Below the pieces are notes generated by a model. It did no database searches, had not been told where the DNA came from, and worked only from the letters and a program-made list of their open reading frames with translations. A stretch of DNA of 21,205 nt, from assembly GCA_964369475.1 (NCBI GenBank), contig CAYJFK010000041.1:1-21205 (forward strand). Direction: 5' to 3'. The stretch comes from CAYJFK01 sp964369475 (lineage in GTDB: Bacteria; Bacillota; Clostridia; Oscillospirales; Feifaniaceae). Made by a program: the position numbers and the translations under genes. Shown in pieces: positions 1 through 7,675 of the stretch (position 1 is the first letter of the stretch; each line of letters opens with the position of its first letter).

Positions 1-273
1 GCTTGGCAAAATCTTGCCGTATGCAACGACTACAATTATATCAAGCCCCTCTAAGAGCCCTTCTATTGTGCCGCCCTTTAATGTCTCGGGCTGGTACACT
101 TCTATTCCGTGCTTTAGTGCGGCCTCCTTTACAGGTGGCGCTGTAAGCACTTTTTTTCTGCCAACAGGCTTGTCGGGTTGGGTTACAACGCCTATAACTT
201 CATGCCCTGCCTTAATTAGTGCTTCGAGGGAATGTACGGCAAAATCCGGCGTTCCCATAAAGAGTAGTCTCAA
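1..273 (-). CDS. fmt: Methionyl-tRNA formyltransferase, N-terminal part (cut by window edge)
   Basis: This enzyme transfers a formyl group from 10-formyltetrahydrofolate to initiator Met-tRNA in the cytoplasm. Only the first 91 residues are inside the window. They carry the family's opening strand and loop (LLFMGTPDFAVHSL), the segment VVTQPDKPVGR and the motif VVVAYGKILP of the Rossmann-like formyltransferase fold. I chose the TTG at 273 as start because a GAGGAGGAG ribosome site lies 7 bases upstream; the ATG six codons in (MGTPDF) would cut into the first strand. It follows def by 4 bases, the usual def-fmt pair: one enzyme adds and the other removes the formyl group. The catalytic part lies beyond position 1 and cannot be judged. 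Confidence 0.93.
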   Translation of the reverse strand, partial: MRLLFMGTPDFAVHSLEALIKAGHEVIGVVTQPDKPVGRKKVLTAPPVKEAALKHGIEVYQPETLKGGTIEGLLEGLDIIVVVAYGKILPS

Positions 274-277
274 AATT

Positions 278-748
278 TTACTCCTCCTCGTCTTGCTCGT
301 AATCTGCATGTATAAATTTTGTAAAGACGATACCATCTAAATGGTCTATCTCGTGACAAAAAGCCCTTGCTTTAAAGCCTTCGCCGACCATCTCAAAATG
401 CTCGCCCTTGCGGTTTTGCGCCTTTACCTTAACACGATATGGGCGAATAACATATCCGTATTTCCCCGGAACGGAAAGGCAACCCTCTACCGAGTCCTCC
501 TCGCCTTCACTCTCTACAATAACAGGGTTTACAAGCTCTATAACTCCGTCTCCTACATCGACGACAGCGACACGGCGCAAAACACCGACTTGAGGAGCGG
601 CAAGACCTGCACCGTCTGCCTCTTGCATTGTTTCGATCATGTCGTCCAAAAGATCGTCCAAACGAGAGTCGAACTTTTCTACTGCACGGCACTTTTTGGA
701 AAGTGTTTCCTCGTGCTCTGCAACATCTAAAATTTTTCTAATAGCCAT
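278..748 (-). CDS. def: Peptide deformylase
   Basis: Peptide deformylase removes the N-terminal formyl group from nascent proteins at the ribosome, using a bound metal ion (iron in most bacteria). All three family motifs are seen in the 156-residue product: GAGLAAPQVG at about 46-55, EGCLS with the metal ligand Cys90, and HEIDH with His132, Glu133 and His136. The spacing and the EGCLSVP motif resemble the shorter type I enzymes. The ATG at 748 has an AAAGGTGAT ribosome site that overlaps the priA stop, and only 10 bases separate the two genes. The C-terminus is an acidic tail (DEQDEEE) whose codons form the ribosome site for fmt. The family call is secure. Confidence 0.97.
   Translation of the reverse strand: MAIRKILDVAEHEETLSKKCRAVEKFDSRLDDLLDDMIETMQEADGAGLAAPQVGVLRRVAVVDVGDGVIELVNPVIVESEGEEDSVEGCLSVPGKYGYVIRPYRVKVKAQNRKGEHFEMVGEGFKARAFCHEIDHLDGIVFTKFIHADYEQDEEE
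281..289 (-). promoter_or_regulatory. Ribosome binding site of fmt, inside the def coding tail
   Basis: GAGGAGGAG on the minus strand is formed by the last three Glu codons of def and sits 7 bases before the TTG start of fmt. It fixes the fmt start and implies translational coupling of the two genes. Confidence 0.75.
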
Positions 749-758
749 ATTATCACCT

Positions 759-3194
759 TTAATTCATAGAGTATGGGTTTAAATCTACCGAGCAGTATAT
801 ATTTGCATACTCGCTCTTGGCCGATAGCTCGGCCAGTGCCACCGACAGGATTTCCCTAATCTTCTTACTGTCGACACACTTCATTATAATTCGGTACCTA
901 TGCCGCCCATTTATTTTATAGACAGGCGCTCTCATAGCCGGAAACATTATTATACTATGTATTCTGTCCTTTTTGAATACTTTTTCGAGATGATTTACAA
1001 AAAATTCGCAAGCACTCTTTGTTTTGTCCTCGTCCTCGCCCGAGAATACCATGCAATATATGTCGCAATATGGCGGATATGCCGCAGTTCGCCTAAATGC
1101 TATCTCACCTATAAAGAATTTTAGATAGTCCTGACGTCTTGCAAGGTCTATAACTGCGTTGTCCGGAATAAATGTCTCGATAATCGCCCTGCCCGGAGTG
1201 TCGGCTCTGCCTGCCCTGCCGACTACCTGTGTTAAGAGCGAAAAAGCTCGTTCGGAGGCTCTGTAATCGTCTTGCATTAGAAGGGAGTCTGCAAAGAGCA
1301 CTCCAACAAGGCTAACATTTGGCATGTCGAGCCCCTTTGTTACCATCTGCGTACCGAGTAGAATGTCGTACTCCCCCGTTGCAAATAGAGTTAGCATTTC
1401 TTCGTGCGACATTTTGTAGGAAGTCGTGTCCATGTCCATTCTAAGTATGCGTGCCTCGGGGAATAGCCTTGCTATTTCCTCCTCGACCCTTTGCGTTCCA
1501 AATCCTCTGCGCATAAGTGTTCCGACCTTGCAAGAAGGGCATACTTGCGGTACTTCCATTGTCTTACCGCAGTAGTGACACATTAAAAGCCCGTTTGCCG
1601 AGTGGTATGTCATGGAGATACTGCAATCTCCGCAGACTATCGACTCGCCGCAAATCTTGCAACTGAAAAATGTGTTGTACCCTCGTCTGTTTAAAAAGAG
1701 TATGGCCTGCTTACCCTCTGCTAAGGTCTCGCCTATCGCCTTTATCATGGTAGGCCCTGTTACCGACGACATGCCGGCCGAAAGCTCATCTCTTAGGTTT
1801 GTAACAGTTACGGACGGCATACCGTTATCGGAAAATCTCGACTTTAACTCAAAGAGACTATACCGTCCCTCTTTTGCCGCCGCAAAGCTCTCTACCGATG
1901 GTGTCGCACTGCAAAGTAGCAGTGTCGCATTTTCATTTGCCGCCCTATACTTGGCAACAATCCTCGCATGATACCTCGGTGTGCTCTCCGACTTGTAGGC
2001 ACTGTCTTGTTCTTCGTCCATAACAATAAGCCCTAAGTTCTTAACAGGAGCAAAAACCGCCGAACGTGTGCCCACAACAATTTTGCAAACTCCCCTTTTT
2101 ATCTGCTTCCAAGCATCTCTGCGCTCTGTCTCGGCAAGGCGACTGTGAAGCACCGCTACATTGTCGCCATATCTGCCTATAAACCGATCTGTAAGCTGTG
2201 GGGTTAAAACTATCTCTGGAACGAGCACAATTGCACCTTTGCCTTCGTCGAGCAGTTTGTCTATAAGCGACAAGTAACAAAGCGTTTTGCCCGAGCCTGT
2301 AACGCCATAGAGCAAGGAGACGGCAGGTTTTTTGCTCTCTATAAGGCTTGATATGCCCTCCACCGCTACACGCTGTTCTTCTGTTAGTTTTATCTCTCCC
2401 GTGCTGTTCCCATGCACAAGCTTGCCTTCGTATGGGTTTTTGATAAGTTCCCTCTCGTATGTCTCTACAATGCCGTTTTTCTCCAAAGTGTCTATAACGC
2501 TTTGCGACACACCTGCAAGATAGGCAACCTCAGCGGCCGACATTTCGCCTTGCATCATCATAACATCGCATACTCGTTCTTGCTTTTCGCCTTTTTTCCC
2601 AAGGCTGTCAAGGTATGCCGTCACTTCGTCGTACGAGCGGCATAGCCTTGCCATCTTTCTCGTTGTGCCCTCTGCAATCTTGCCGCCTCTAACAGATTTA
2701 ACTCGCAGTATGCCTTGATCTATAAGCTCTGCTATTTCCTCTTTTAATGGACGCATAAGAATATTTTCAAGAGCGCTCGCCGTTGGTTTTTTCATGGAGG
2801 CTATTGCCTCTATTATGTCACTGCTTTGTGACGGTTTCATGACTATTTCCAATATATCGGTCGGGACATAGCGAATTCCTGCGGGTAGCATACTTTTTAG
2901 CACATCGAAATAGGAACAAAAGCACCTCTCCTTTACAAAGGATAGCACTCCAAGCTGAGCGCTGTCGAGCAGTGGTTCTTGATCTATAAGCTGGGCTATC
3001 TCCTTTAGCCCTTTAAAAGGGCTGCTCTCCTTAACTTCAATAACCATGCCTTGAGCACGCTTATTCCCTCTGCCAAAGGGCACCATTACACGACAACCTG
3101 CCGTAAGCCGCCCATCTAAATAAAGTGGAATTTTATAATCAAAAGTGCGCCCTCCCATAGGGCCTTTTAGGTCTAGTACCGTTACGGCGATCAC
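759..3194 (-). CDS. priA: Primosomal protein N' (PriA helicase)
   Basis: PriA is a 3'-5' superfamily 2 DNA helicase that recognises collapsed replication forks and reloads the replicative helicase. The 811-residue product has an N-terminal DNA-binding region (about 1-110), a Walker A motif GVTGSGKT at 297-304, the Walker B box DEEQ at 393-396, and eight cysteines (512, 515, 521, 524, 539, 542, 552, 555) that form the two zinc sites inserted in the helicase core. The C-terminal helicase lobe contains LGTQMVTKGLDMPNV. The start is GTG at 3194, preceded by GAGAGGTG. Length and motifs are normal. In related Firmicutes the gene directly upstream is coaBC; here it is a 174-base spacer after rpoZ. 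Confidence 0.97.
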   Translation of the reverse strand: MIAVTVLDLKGPMGGRTFDYKIPLYLDGRLTAGCRVMVPFGRGNKRAQGMVIEVKESSPFKGLKEIAQLIDQEPLLDSAQLGVLSFVKERCFCSYFDVLKSMLPAGIRYVPTDILEIVMKPSQSSDIIEAIASMKKPTASALENILMRPLKEEIAELIDQGILRVKSVRGGKIAEGTTRKMARLCRSYDEVTAYLDSLGKKGEKQERVCDVMMMQGEMSAAEVAYLAGVSQSVIDTLEKNGIVETYERELIKNPYEGKLVHGNSTGEIKLTEEQRVAVEGISSLIESKKPAVSLLYGVTGSGKTLCYLSLIDKLLDEGKGAIVLVPEIVLTPQLTDRFIGRYGDNVAVLHSRLAETERRDAWKQIKRGVCKIVVGTRSAVFAPVKNLGLIVMDEEQDSAYKSESTPRYHARIVAKYRAANENATLLLCSATPSVESFAAAKEGRYSLFELKSRFSDNGMPSVTVTNLRDELSAGMSSVTGPTMIKAIGETLAEGKQAILFLNRRGYNTFFSCKICGESIVCGDCSISMTYHSANGLLMCHYCGKTMEVPQVCPSCKVGTLMRRGFGTQRVEEEIARLFPEARILRMDMDTTSYKMSHEEMLTLFATGEYDILLGTQMVTKGLDMPNVSLVGVLFADSLLMQDDYRASERAFSLLTQVVGRAGRADTPGRAIIETFIPDNAVIDLARRQDYLKFFIGEIAFRRTAAYPPYCDIYCMVFSGEDEDKTKSACEFFVNHLEKVFKKDRIHSIIMFPAMRAPVYKINGRHRYRIIMKCVDSKKIREILSVALAELSAKSEYANIYCSVDLNPYSMN

Positions 3195-3368
3195 TTTTTT
3201 TACACCTCTCTAACCGCAAAAGGAGCAGGCTTATGAAAAATTGTTTTCCAACCTCCCATGCCCACTCCAACATATAGAAACTTTTTGTCTTTGTCCACCC
3301 ATATCAACCTTGGAAAGCACCTGACCTCCAAGTCCGTTTCAAACAGGCTCTGCCGACATTGGTGTATA
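3195..3368 (-). other. Spacer at the usual coaBC position, with a doubtful small ORF
   Basis: This stretch lies between the rpoZ stop and the priA GTG. One minus-strand frame stays open from inside rpoZ to a stop at 3200 and reads, in part, FPRLIWVDKDKKFLYVGVG, which looks protein-like. However, it has no ATG with a ribosome site; the possible starts are TTG or CTG codons and the only GGAGG nearby is badly spaced. I do not recognise the product. It may be a degraded gene remnant, a poorly initiated small protein, or chance. No terminator-like hairpin is seen, so transcription probably runs through. Confidence 0.3.
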
Positions 3369-3596
3369 TTATTCTTCTTCTTCAAAGGATTCAACAATGT
3401 GAACCTTGCCATCTGCAATTTCGCTAATTGCCGACTTAACGGGCTTTTCTACCAATACAATGTCGTTTTCTGTTGCAAATGCCGCAATCTGTCTTGCTCT
3501 TTTAGCGGCGGCAATAACAAGAGAATACCTACTTTCTCCCTTTTGTGTAAGCTCCTCTATTGTGGGGTATAGCATACCTGTTTTACGTTTAATCAA
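3369..3596 (-). CDS. rpoZ: RNA polymerase omega subunit
   Basis: Omega is the small RNA polymerase subunit that binds the beta' subunit and helps assembly. The 75-residue product has the family core YPTIEELTQKGESRYSLVI followed by AAAKRARQIA, then an acidic end (ESFEEEE). I chose the TTG at 3596, two bases after the gmk stop, because AAAGGAG lies 8 bases before it. The ATG seven codons later (MLYPTIEEL) matches the start of many homologues but has no convincing ribosome site, so it is the alternative. A still longer reading frame to 3650 would overlap gmk and is rejected. Its place between gmk and priA is the conserved Firmicute arrangement. Confidence 0.94.
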   Translation of the reverse strand: MIKRKTGMLYPTIEELTQKGESRYSLVIAAAKRARQIAAFATENDIVLVEKPVKSAISEIADGKVHIVESFEEEE

Positions 3597-3598
3597 AT

Positions 3599-4207
3599 CT
3601 ATCTCTCCTTTAAAGAATTTAATCTGCAAGCTCTCGAAGTAGTGCGACATCGTGCACTCTTTATAATTGCATTAACTTCGTCCCTTGCTACTATTATATC
3701 ATCATTGAATACAATATAGTCATATTCTCCCGCTTTTTCTATCTCGGTGCGAGCTGTTTTTAATCGTGTAGTTATAACTTCTTCTGTCTCTGTGCCTCTA
3801 CCTCTAAGGCGCTTTTCAAGCTCGTCAAGGCTTGGAGGTGCAAGGAAGATCATAATAGAATCCTCCATACGCTGCTTTACTTGCATTGCTCCTTGTACTT
3901 CTATAATAAGTAAAACATCATACCCGTCTGCAAGGCGTTTTTCGACTGTCGACTTAGGAGTACCATACATATTGCCGCTATATTCGGCATACTCAAGCAT
4001 ATCACCCGACGAGATAAGATCTAAAAAATTCTCCCTCGTGACAAAGTGATAGTGTCTGCCGTTTTCCTCCCCCGGCCTCGGGTCTCTCGTTGTTGCCGAA
4101 ACGGAGTATACAAGTCTTGGGTTTCTTTCAAGAAGCAATTCAAGTACCGTGTCCTTGCCCGAACCCGACGGGCCCGACAAAACAATAAGACTGCCTCTCT
4201 CAGTCAT
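3599..4207 (-). CDS. gmk: Guanylate kinase
   Basis: Guanylate kinase phosphorylates GMP to GDP with ATP in the cytoplasm. The 202-residue product has the P-loop GPSGSGKDT at 12-20, the GMP-binding stretch SVSATTRDPRPGEENGRHYHF, and the lid region RLRGRGTETEEVITTRL. I chose the ATG at 4207 because GAGGAGGAAG precedes it at normal spacing; a second ATG at 4228 would add seven residues and lacks such a site. The gene overlaps the end of remA by 8 bases. The last 20 residues are basic and end in LNSLKER, somewhat unlike typical homologues, but the core is complete. Confidence 0.96.
   Translation of the reverse strand: MTERGSLIVLSGPSGSGKDTVLELLLERNPRLVYSVSATTRDPRPGEENGRHYHFVTRENFLDLISSGDMLEYAEYSGNMYGTPKSTVEKRLADGYDVLLIIEVQGAMQVKQRMEDSIMIFLAPPSLDELEKRLRGRGTETEEVITTRLKTARTEIEKAGEYDYIVFNDDIIVARDEVNAIIKSARCRTTSRACRLNSLKER
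3605..3611 (-). promoter_or_regulatory. Ribosome binding site of rpoZ, inside the end of gmk
   Basis: AAAGGAG on the minus strand is formed by the last Lys-Glu codons of gmk and lies 8 bases from the TTG at 3596. It is the reason for preferring the TTG start of rpoZ. Confidence 0.65.
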
Positions 4208-4454
4208 TGTCTTCCTCCTCGTCATCATAAAATCGTCCTGCCACGGTCTCGGGCTGGATTGCCGAGAGCACTACGTGGTCGCTGTCTGTTATTATAACGG
4301 CACGGGTTCTGCGCCCGTAAGTAGCATCTATAAGCCTGCCTGTGTCCCTCGCCTCTTGAATTGTTCTCTTTATCGGCGCAGACTCGGGGCTGACTATTGC
4401 AATAATTCTCGCCGACGAGACCATATTACCAAATCCAATATTAATAAGCTTCAC
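4200..4454 (-). CDS. remA: RemA-family regulatory protein (DUF370)
   Basis: RemA proteins are small DNA-binding regulators; in Bacillus subtilis RemA activates biofilm matrix and osmoprotection genes. The 84-residue product shows the family hallmarks: the opening LINIGFGNMVSSARIIAIVS, the central SAPIKRTIQEARDTGRLIDATYG, and RRTRAVIITDSDHVVLSA. The end is acidic (DDEEEDND). It sits 24 bases after yicC and overlaps gmk by 8 bases, the conserved order in Firmicutes. The family call is firm. What it regulates here cannot be told from the sequence. Confidence 0.95.
   Translation of the reverse strand: MKLINIGFGNMVSSARIIAIVSPESAPIKRTIQEARDTGRLIDATYGRRTRAVIITDSDHVVLSAIQPETVAGRFYDDEEEDND
4211..4220 (-). 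promoter_or_regulatory. Ribosome binding site of gmk, inside the remA acidic tail
   Basis: GAGGAGGAAG on the minus strand is written by the Glu-Glu-Glu codons near the end of remA. Its GGAGG core lies 6 bases before the gmk ATG at 4207 and decides that start. Confidence 0.7.
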
Positions 4455-4478
4455 TAAAAGCCTCCCACATGTTTTGTA

Positions 4479-5357
4479 TTACTCAAGGTTTTGCACCTGT
4501 TCACGTATCTTTTCAAGCTCTGATTTAACGCTTACGACCGTCATCGCTATTTCACTGCGCTGACACTTAGAGCCTATCGTGTTAATCTCTCTGTTCATCT
4601 CCTGCAAGAGAAAGTCCATTTTTCTGCCCATCGCACCCTTTGCTTTAAGCATACTTCGCATTTCCTCTATGTGACTTCTTAGCCTAACAAGTTCTTCCGT
4701 TATGGAAATCCTGTCGGCAAAAAGGCCTGTTTCGGTAGTCAGCCTTGTGTAGTCGAGCTCTATCTCGCCGCAGAGTTCCTTAACGAGGGCCGTTATGCGT
4801 TCCCTATAATCGACAACGGTCTTTGCAGATACCGCCTCGATTTCGGGAAGCATGGCTTCGATCCCGTCGAGCCGCTCTAAAAGGTCTACCGTAAGCCGCT
4901 CGCCCTCTGCCTTTCTCATGCCGGCAAATTGCGTTAAAGCATCGTCTGCTACTGTCTTTACAGCGGCATATACAGTATCGGCATCTTCGTCCTCACGCAC
5001 GACGTTGAATATATCGCTGTTTTTAGCTAAGGTCGAAGCCGAAATATCGTCTATAACCCCATAATCCGCAACAATTTGCTTTAGTGCGGCAAGGTGCCCT
5101 TCGAGAAGTGGGCGGTTAATGCTAACGCTTACCGCCTGACCATCGAGCTTTATTATAGAGACATAAAGATCTACCTTACCACGTGACATATAGTTTTGCG
5201 TTAGCAGCTTTAATTTTTCCTCCAAATAGGCATAAGCCCTTGGCATACGAATGGAAAAATCGAAATATCTGTGGTTTATGGAGCGCACTTCTACCGTAAT
5301 TTCCATGCCGCCTATCACCATACGGCTACGTCCATACCCCGTCATACTTATTGGCAT
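4479..5357 (-). CDS. yicC: YicC/YloC-family endoribonuclease
   Basis: YicC-family proteins are endoribonucleases implicated in RNA turnover. The 292-residue product begins with the family signature SMTGYGRS and continues with EVRSINHRYFDFSIRMPR. The C-terminal domain contains AKGAMGRKMDFLLQEMNREI followed by NTIGSKC, also characteristic, and it ends with a predicted helical stretch (VKSELEKIREQVQNLE). The ATG at 5357 has TAGGAG 7 bases before it, preferred over the internal ATG four codons later. It is the first gene of the housekeeping operon and directly follows two strong promoters. In Bacillus the same gene (yloC) also heads this cluster. Confidence 0.96.
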   Translation of the reverse strand: MPISMTGYGRSRMVIGGMEITVEVRSINHRYFDFSIRMPRAYAYLEEKLKLLTQNYMSRGKVDLYVSIIKLDGQAVSVSINRPLLEGHLAALKQIVADYGVIDDISASTLAKNSDIFNVVREDEDADTVYAAVKTVADDALTQFAGMRKAEGERLTVDLLERLDGIEAMLPEIEAVSAKTVVDYRERITALVKELCGEIELDYTRLTTETGLFADRISITEELVRLRSHIEEMRSMLKAKGAMGRKMDFLLQEMNREINTIGSKCQRSEIAMTVVSVKSELEKIREQVQNLE

Positions 5358-5401
5358 AAATATCTCCTATTTTTGGCAATAAATTATATCCTATTCAAAA
5401 T

Positions 5402-5430
5402 ATTATATACCGCAAAGCCATTTTTGTCAA
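5402..5430 (-). promoter_or_regulatory. Sigma-A promoter P2 of the yicC operon (proximal)
   Basis: Minus strand TTGACA at 5430-5425, 17-base spacer, TATAAT at 5407-5402. Both hexamers match the consensus exactly. The expected start of transcription is about 35-40 bases before the yicC ATG. Confidence 0.88.
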
Positions 5431-5436
5431 ATGCTT

Positions 5437-5465
5437 ATTATATCTATTGTGGTTAATTCTGTCAA
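5437..5465 (-). promoter_or_regulatory. Sigma-A promoter P1 of the yicC operon (distal)
   Basis: Minus strand TTGACA at 5465-5460, 17-base spacer, TATAAT at 5442-5437. It is again an exact consensus, placed 35 bases upstream of the proximal promoter. Confidence 0.87.
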
Positions 5466-5470
5466 TAGAT

Positions 5471-5514
5471 AATAAAAGCGGTTAAAGGGGTAAATTTGCC
5501 CCCTTAACCGCTTT
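5471..5514 (-). terminator. Rho-independent terminator after the LysM flavoprotein gene
   Basis: On the minus strand the arms AAAGCGGTTAAGGGGGC and ACCCCTTTAACCGCTTT form a stem of about 16 pairs with one mismatch and a short A/T loop, followed by a T-rich tail (TTTTATTAT). It lies about 75 bases past the flavoprotein stop and just upstream of the yicC promoters, so it insulates the two units. Confidence 0.88.
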
Positions 5515-5589
5515 GTTTGATAGATCTTGCTTTATTTTACACTATATCAGTTTTACTTGGAAATAACATATAACAAGCAATACCTACTT

Positions 5590-7575
5590 TTACTTCATTG
5601 CGTCCATTGCCGCCGATGCGCCTGCTATTCTACCCCATGTAATAGCGTTGGAGATTGTAAAGCCCATGTATGCGCTGTTTGCCGAGGCTTCACCTGCTGT
5701 GTACAGGCCGTCTATCGGGGTGCCATCCGTTCTAAGTGCCTGTGCATTGGTGTCTCTTAGGATACCGCCGTATGTGATAATGTGTGCAGGAGCTACCGCC
5801 ATTGCATAGTATGGACCTGTTTCGAGCGAGATTAAATCTGTCGCACGGCCAAGCTCTGTGTCTGCGCCTGCCGCTACCATCTCGTTCCAATTTTCAACCG
5901 TTGCAACAAGTCCGTCTACATCGACCTCCATTAGAGCGGCAAGTTCTTCAATTGTATCTGCACTTGTGTACTCTAAGTCGAGCCCACGCTTTAGTTCAAG
6001 CTCTGTTACGCCTGCTTGGTCTTGGATAGCCCAGACATAAGGTGTCTCGTCCTTCATCATTTGCTCGAGGATGGGCTGATTTTGTTCTTGACTCATAAAG
6101 CCTGCGTTACGCTCGTCTATAAAGCGTGTGCCGTCCTTGCCAACAAGGATAGCTCCGCCCGAGTTTAGGAATCTGCCAACGGCGGCAGTTGCCGATGTGC
6201 CGTTGTGATCTCTCATGATAAAGTAGTCTTTTAGTACAGCCATAAGATTGTTCATCGAGCTAAGTGCCGCGCCAAAGTCTGCCGCCATCATTATTCCGTC
6301 GCCCGTTGTTGCAGGGTGACCTATCGGCATCATTGGCTCGAACAAAGGCCAGAACTTGCCGGGCATGTCCTTATTGCCAGCATATCCGCCCGTTGCGATT
6401 ACAACAGCGCCTGCCTTGATGTATACATTTTTACCGTCGACATCTGTCGCCATAACACCTGCAAGCTCGCCATCGCTTCCTGCAAGGAGCTTCTTGGCAG
6501 GAGTTTCGAACATTACATCTATGCCTCTCTCAGCCAGTGCCGTCTCGTATGGCTCTCTCATGGCAGGGCCGTAGCCTGTAACGACATGCATCATTGCATA
6601 TGGGCCGTAACCTACAAGAACTTCGTCATTAAATGGCATTTTTATAACATCTGCAAGCCATTCAATGCTCTCGCCTGATCTGTCTGTTGTTATTCTCGCA
6701 AGCTCAGGATCAAGACGATAGAGCGCATTGCTCATGAGTAGGTCGTATAGCTGATCGGCAGTTTGATCGTGGCCTGCTGCCTTAGTATATCTCGTATCAT
6801 ATCCGCCTATCATACCTTGCGAAATAAATGTTGTGCCGCCTGTAACTGCTGTTTTTTCAAGGATAAGCACTTCTTCTGCACCGTTGTCGTATGCCTCAAC
6901 AGCCGCTGTAAGACCTGCGCCGCCTGCGCCTAAGACAAGAACATCAACTTCCTTGTCCCACTCGTAGTCAGCACCCATAGCAGGAGCTTGCTCCTCCTCG
7001 GGCATGACAGGTGCAGGCTCTATCATAAAGCTCGCTAGATCTCCGCCTGCCTTTTCAATTGCGGCCTTTGCGGCATTCTTAATGGCTTCCGATGTTAGAG
7101 TTGCGCCTGCAACACTGTCAATCGCAACGCTTTGCTCGGCTACTATTTTTGCCGGAATTCTTTCAAGGGCGGCATCTGATATGCCTGCCGTCTCGCTGTG
7201 CGAGGCAACCGTTACAGAAACAATCTCGCTGTCGCTAAGCACAACATCGACGACCATAGCCGCCATGCCTGTAACGCTCTCGCTGTATGTGCCTGCTGTC
7301 ATACCGCCCAACGGTGTAGGCGCTACTTCAGGAGCCTCGGGCTCGACAGGTGTTGCAGATGCTGCTGCATCTGTCTTTAACTCTTGACCTACATAGATCA
7401 TGTTAGGGTTATCTAGCTCGTTAATCTCTGCGAGCTCCTGCCAGCTCATACCGAATTTTTGGGCAATCGACCACAGTCTGTCGCCCTCCGCTACGGTATA
7501 GGTAGATGCACTCGCACCGAGCGACAGCAGCATAATAGCCGCCATTGACATTGCGATAATTCTCTTTTTGAACAT
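5590..7575 (-). CDS. Exported LysM / FMN-binding / FAD-dependent reductase (fumarate reductase-like flavoprotein)
   Basis: The 661-residue product begins with a signal peptide (KKR, then a hydrophobic core, then ASAS near 21-24; no lipobox Cys). Next is a LysM peptidoglycan-binding domain (about 25-67), an Ala/Pro linker, an FMN-binding domain (about 93-176) with the flavinylation-type motif D-S-V-A-G-A-T at 153-159, a second linker, and a fumarate reductase/succinate dehydrogenase-like flavoprotein domain from 208 with the FAD motif GAGGAG (217-222) and ATGGYAGN (395-401). I infer a wall-attached reductase for an organic acceptor. The C-terminal NRLGG-type arginine motif of true fumarate reductases is absent (residues 628-645 read GEASANSAYMGFTISNAI), so the substrate may differ. 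The ATG at 7575 follows AGGAGG; an in-frame upstream extension to 7632 is rejected. It is a single-gene unit. Confidence 0.9.
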   Translation of the reverse strand: MFKKRIIAMSMAAIMLLSLGASASTYTVAEGDRLWSIAQKFGMSWQELAEINELDNPNMIYVGQELKTDAAASATPVEPEAPEVAPTPLGGMTAGTYSESVTGMAAMVVDVVLSDSEIVSVTVASHSETAGISDAALERIPAKIVAEQSVAIDSVAGATLTSEAIKNAAKAAIEKAGGDLASFMIEPAPVMPEEEQAPAMGADYEWDKEVDVLVLGAGGAGLTAAVEAYDNGAEEVLILEKTAVTGGTTFISQGMIGGYDTRYTKAAGHDQTADQLYDLLMSNALYRLDPELARITTDRSGESIEWLADVIKMPFNDEVLVGYGPYAMMHVVTGYGPAMREPYETALAERGIDVMFETPAKKLLAGSDGELAGVMATDVDGKNVYIKAGAVVIATGGYAGNKDMPGKFWPLFEPMMPIGHPATTGDGIMMAADFGAALSSMNNLMAVLKDYFIMRDHNGTSATAAVGRFLNSGGAILVGKDGTRFIDERNAGFMSQEQNQPILEQMMKDETPYVWAIQDQAGVTELELKRGLDLEYTSADTIEELAALMEVDVDGLVATVENWNEMVAAGADTELGRATDLISLETGPYYAMAVAPAHIITYGGILRDTNAQALRTDGTPIDGLYTAGEASANSAYMGFTISNAITWGRIAGASAAMDAMK

Positions 7576-7610
7576 ATAATGCCTCCTAACTAAAATTTGA
7601 TTGAGCTCAT

Positions 7611-7640
7611 TATATATAAAATAGGAAAGCATTGTGTTAA
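7611..7640 (-). promoter_or_regulatory. Probable promoter of the LysM flavoprotein gene
   Basis: Minus strand TTAACA at 7640-7635, 18-base spacer, TATATA at 7616-7611, in a very AT-rich stretch. TATAAT at 7614-7609 overlaps it and could be the actual -10 with a poorer -35. The leader would be about 30 bases long. Confidence 0.5.
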
Positions 7641-7644
7641 TAAA

Positions 7645-7662
7645 TTGTTAATAATTTAGCAA
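7645..7662. promoter_or_regulatory. Putative Rex operator upstream of the flavoprotein promoter
   Basis: The plus strand reads TTGTTAATAATTTAGCAA. The Rex consensus of Firmicutes is TTGTTAA-N4-TTAACAA; 13 of the 14 defined positions match. The site abuts the presumed -35 element. Rex senses the NADH/NAD ratio and typically represses fermentation and electron-acceptor genes, which fits a flavin reductase target. Confidence 0.65.
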
Positions 7663-7675
7663 ATATATTAAATAG

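Noticed and set aside
3597..3650. Longer rpoZ start overlapping gmk
   Set aside because: It has no ribosome site and adds residues unlike any omega N-terminus; the TTG at 3596 or the ATG at 3575 are better.
7576..7632. N-terminal extension of the LysM flavoprotein by 19 residues
   Set aside because: It would bury the AGGAGG site and place residues before a perfect signal peptide; the ATG at 7575 is better.
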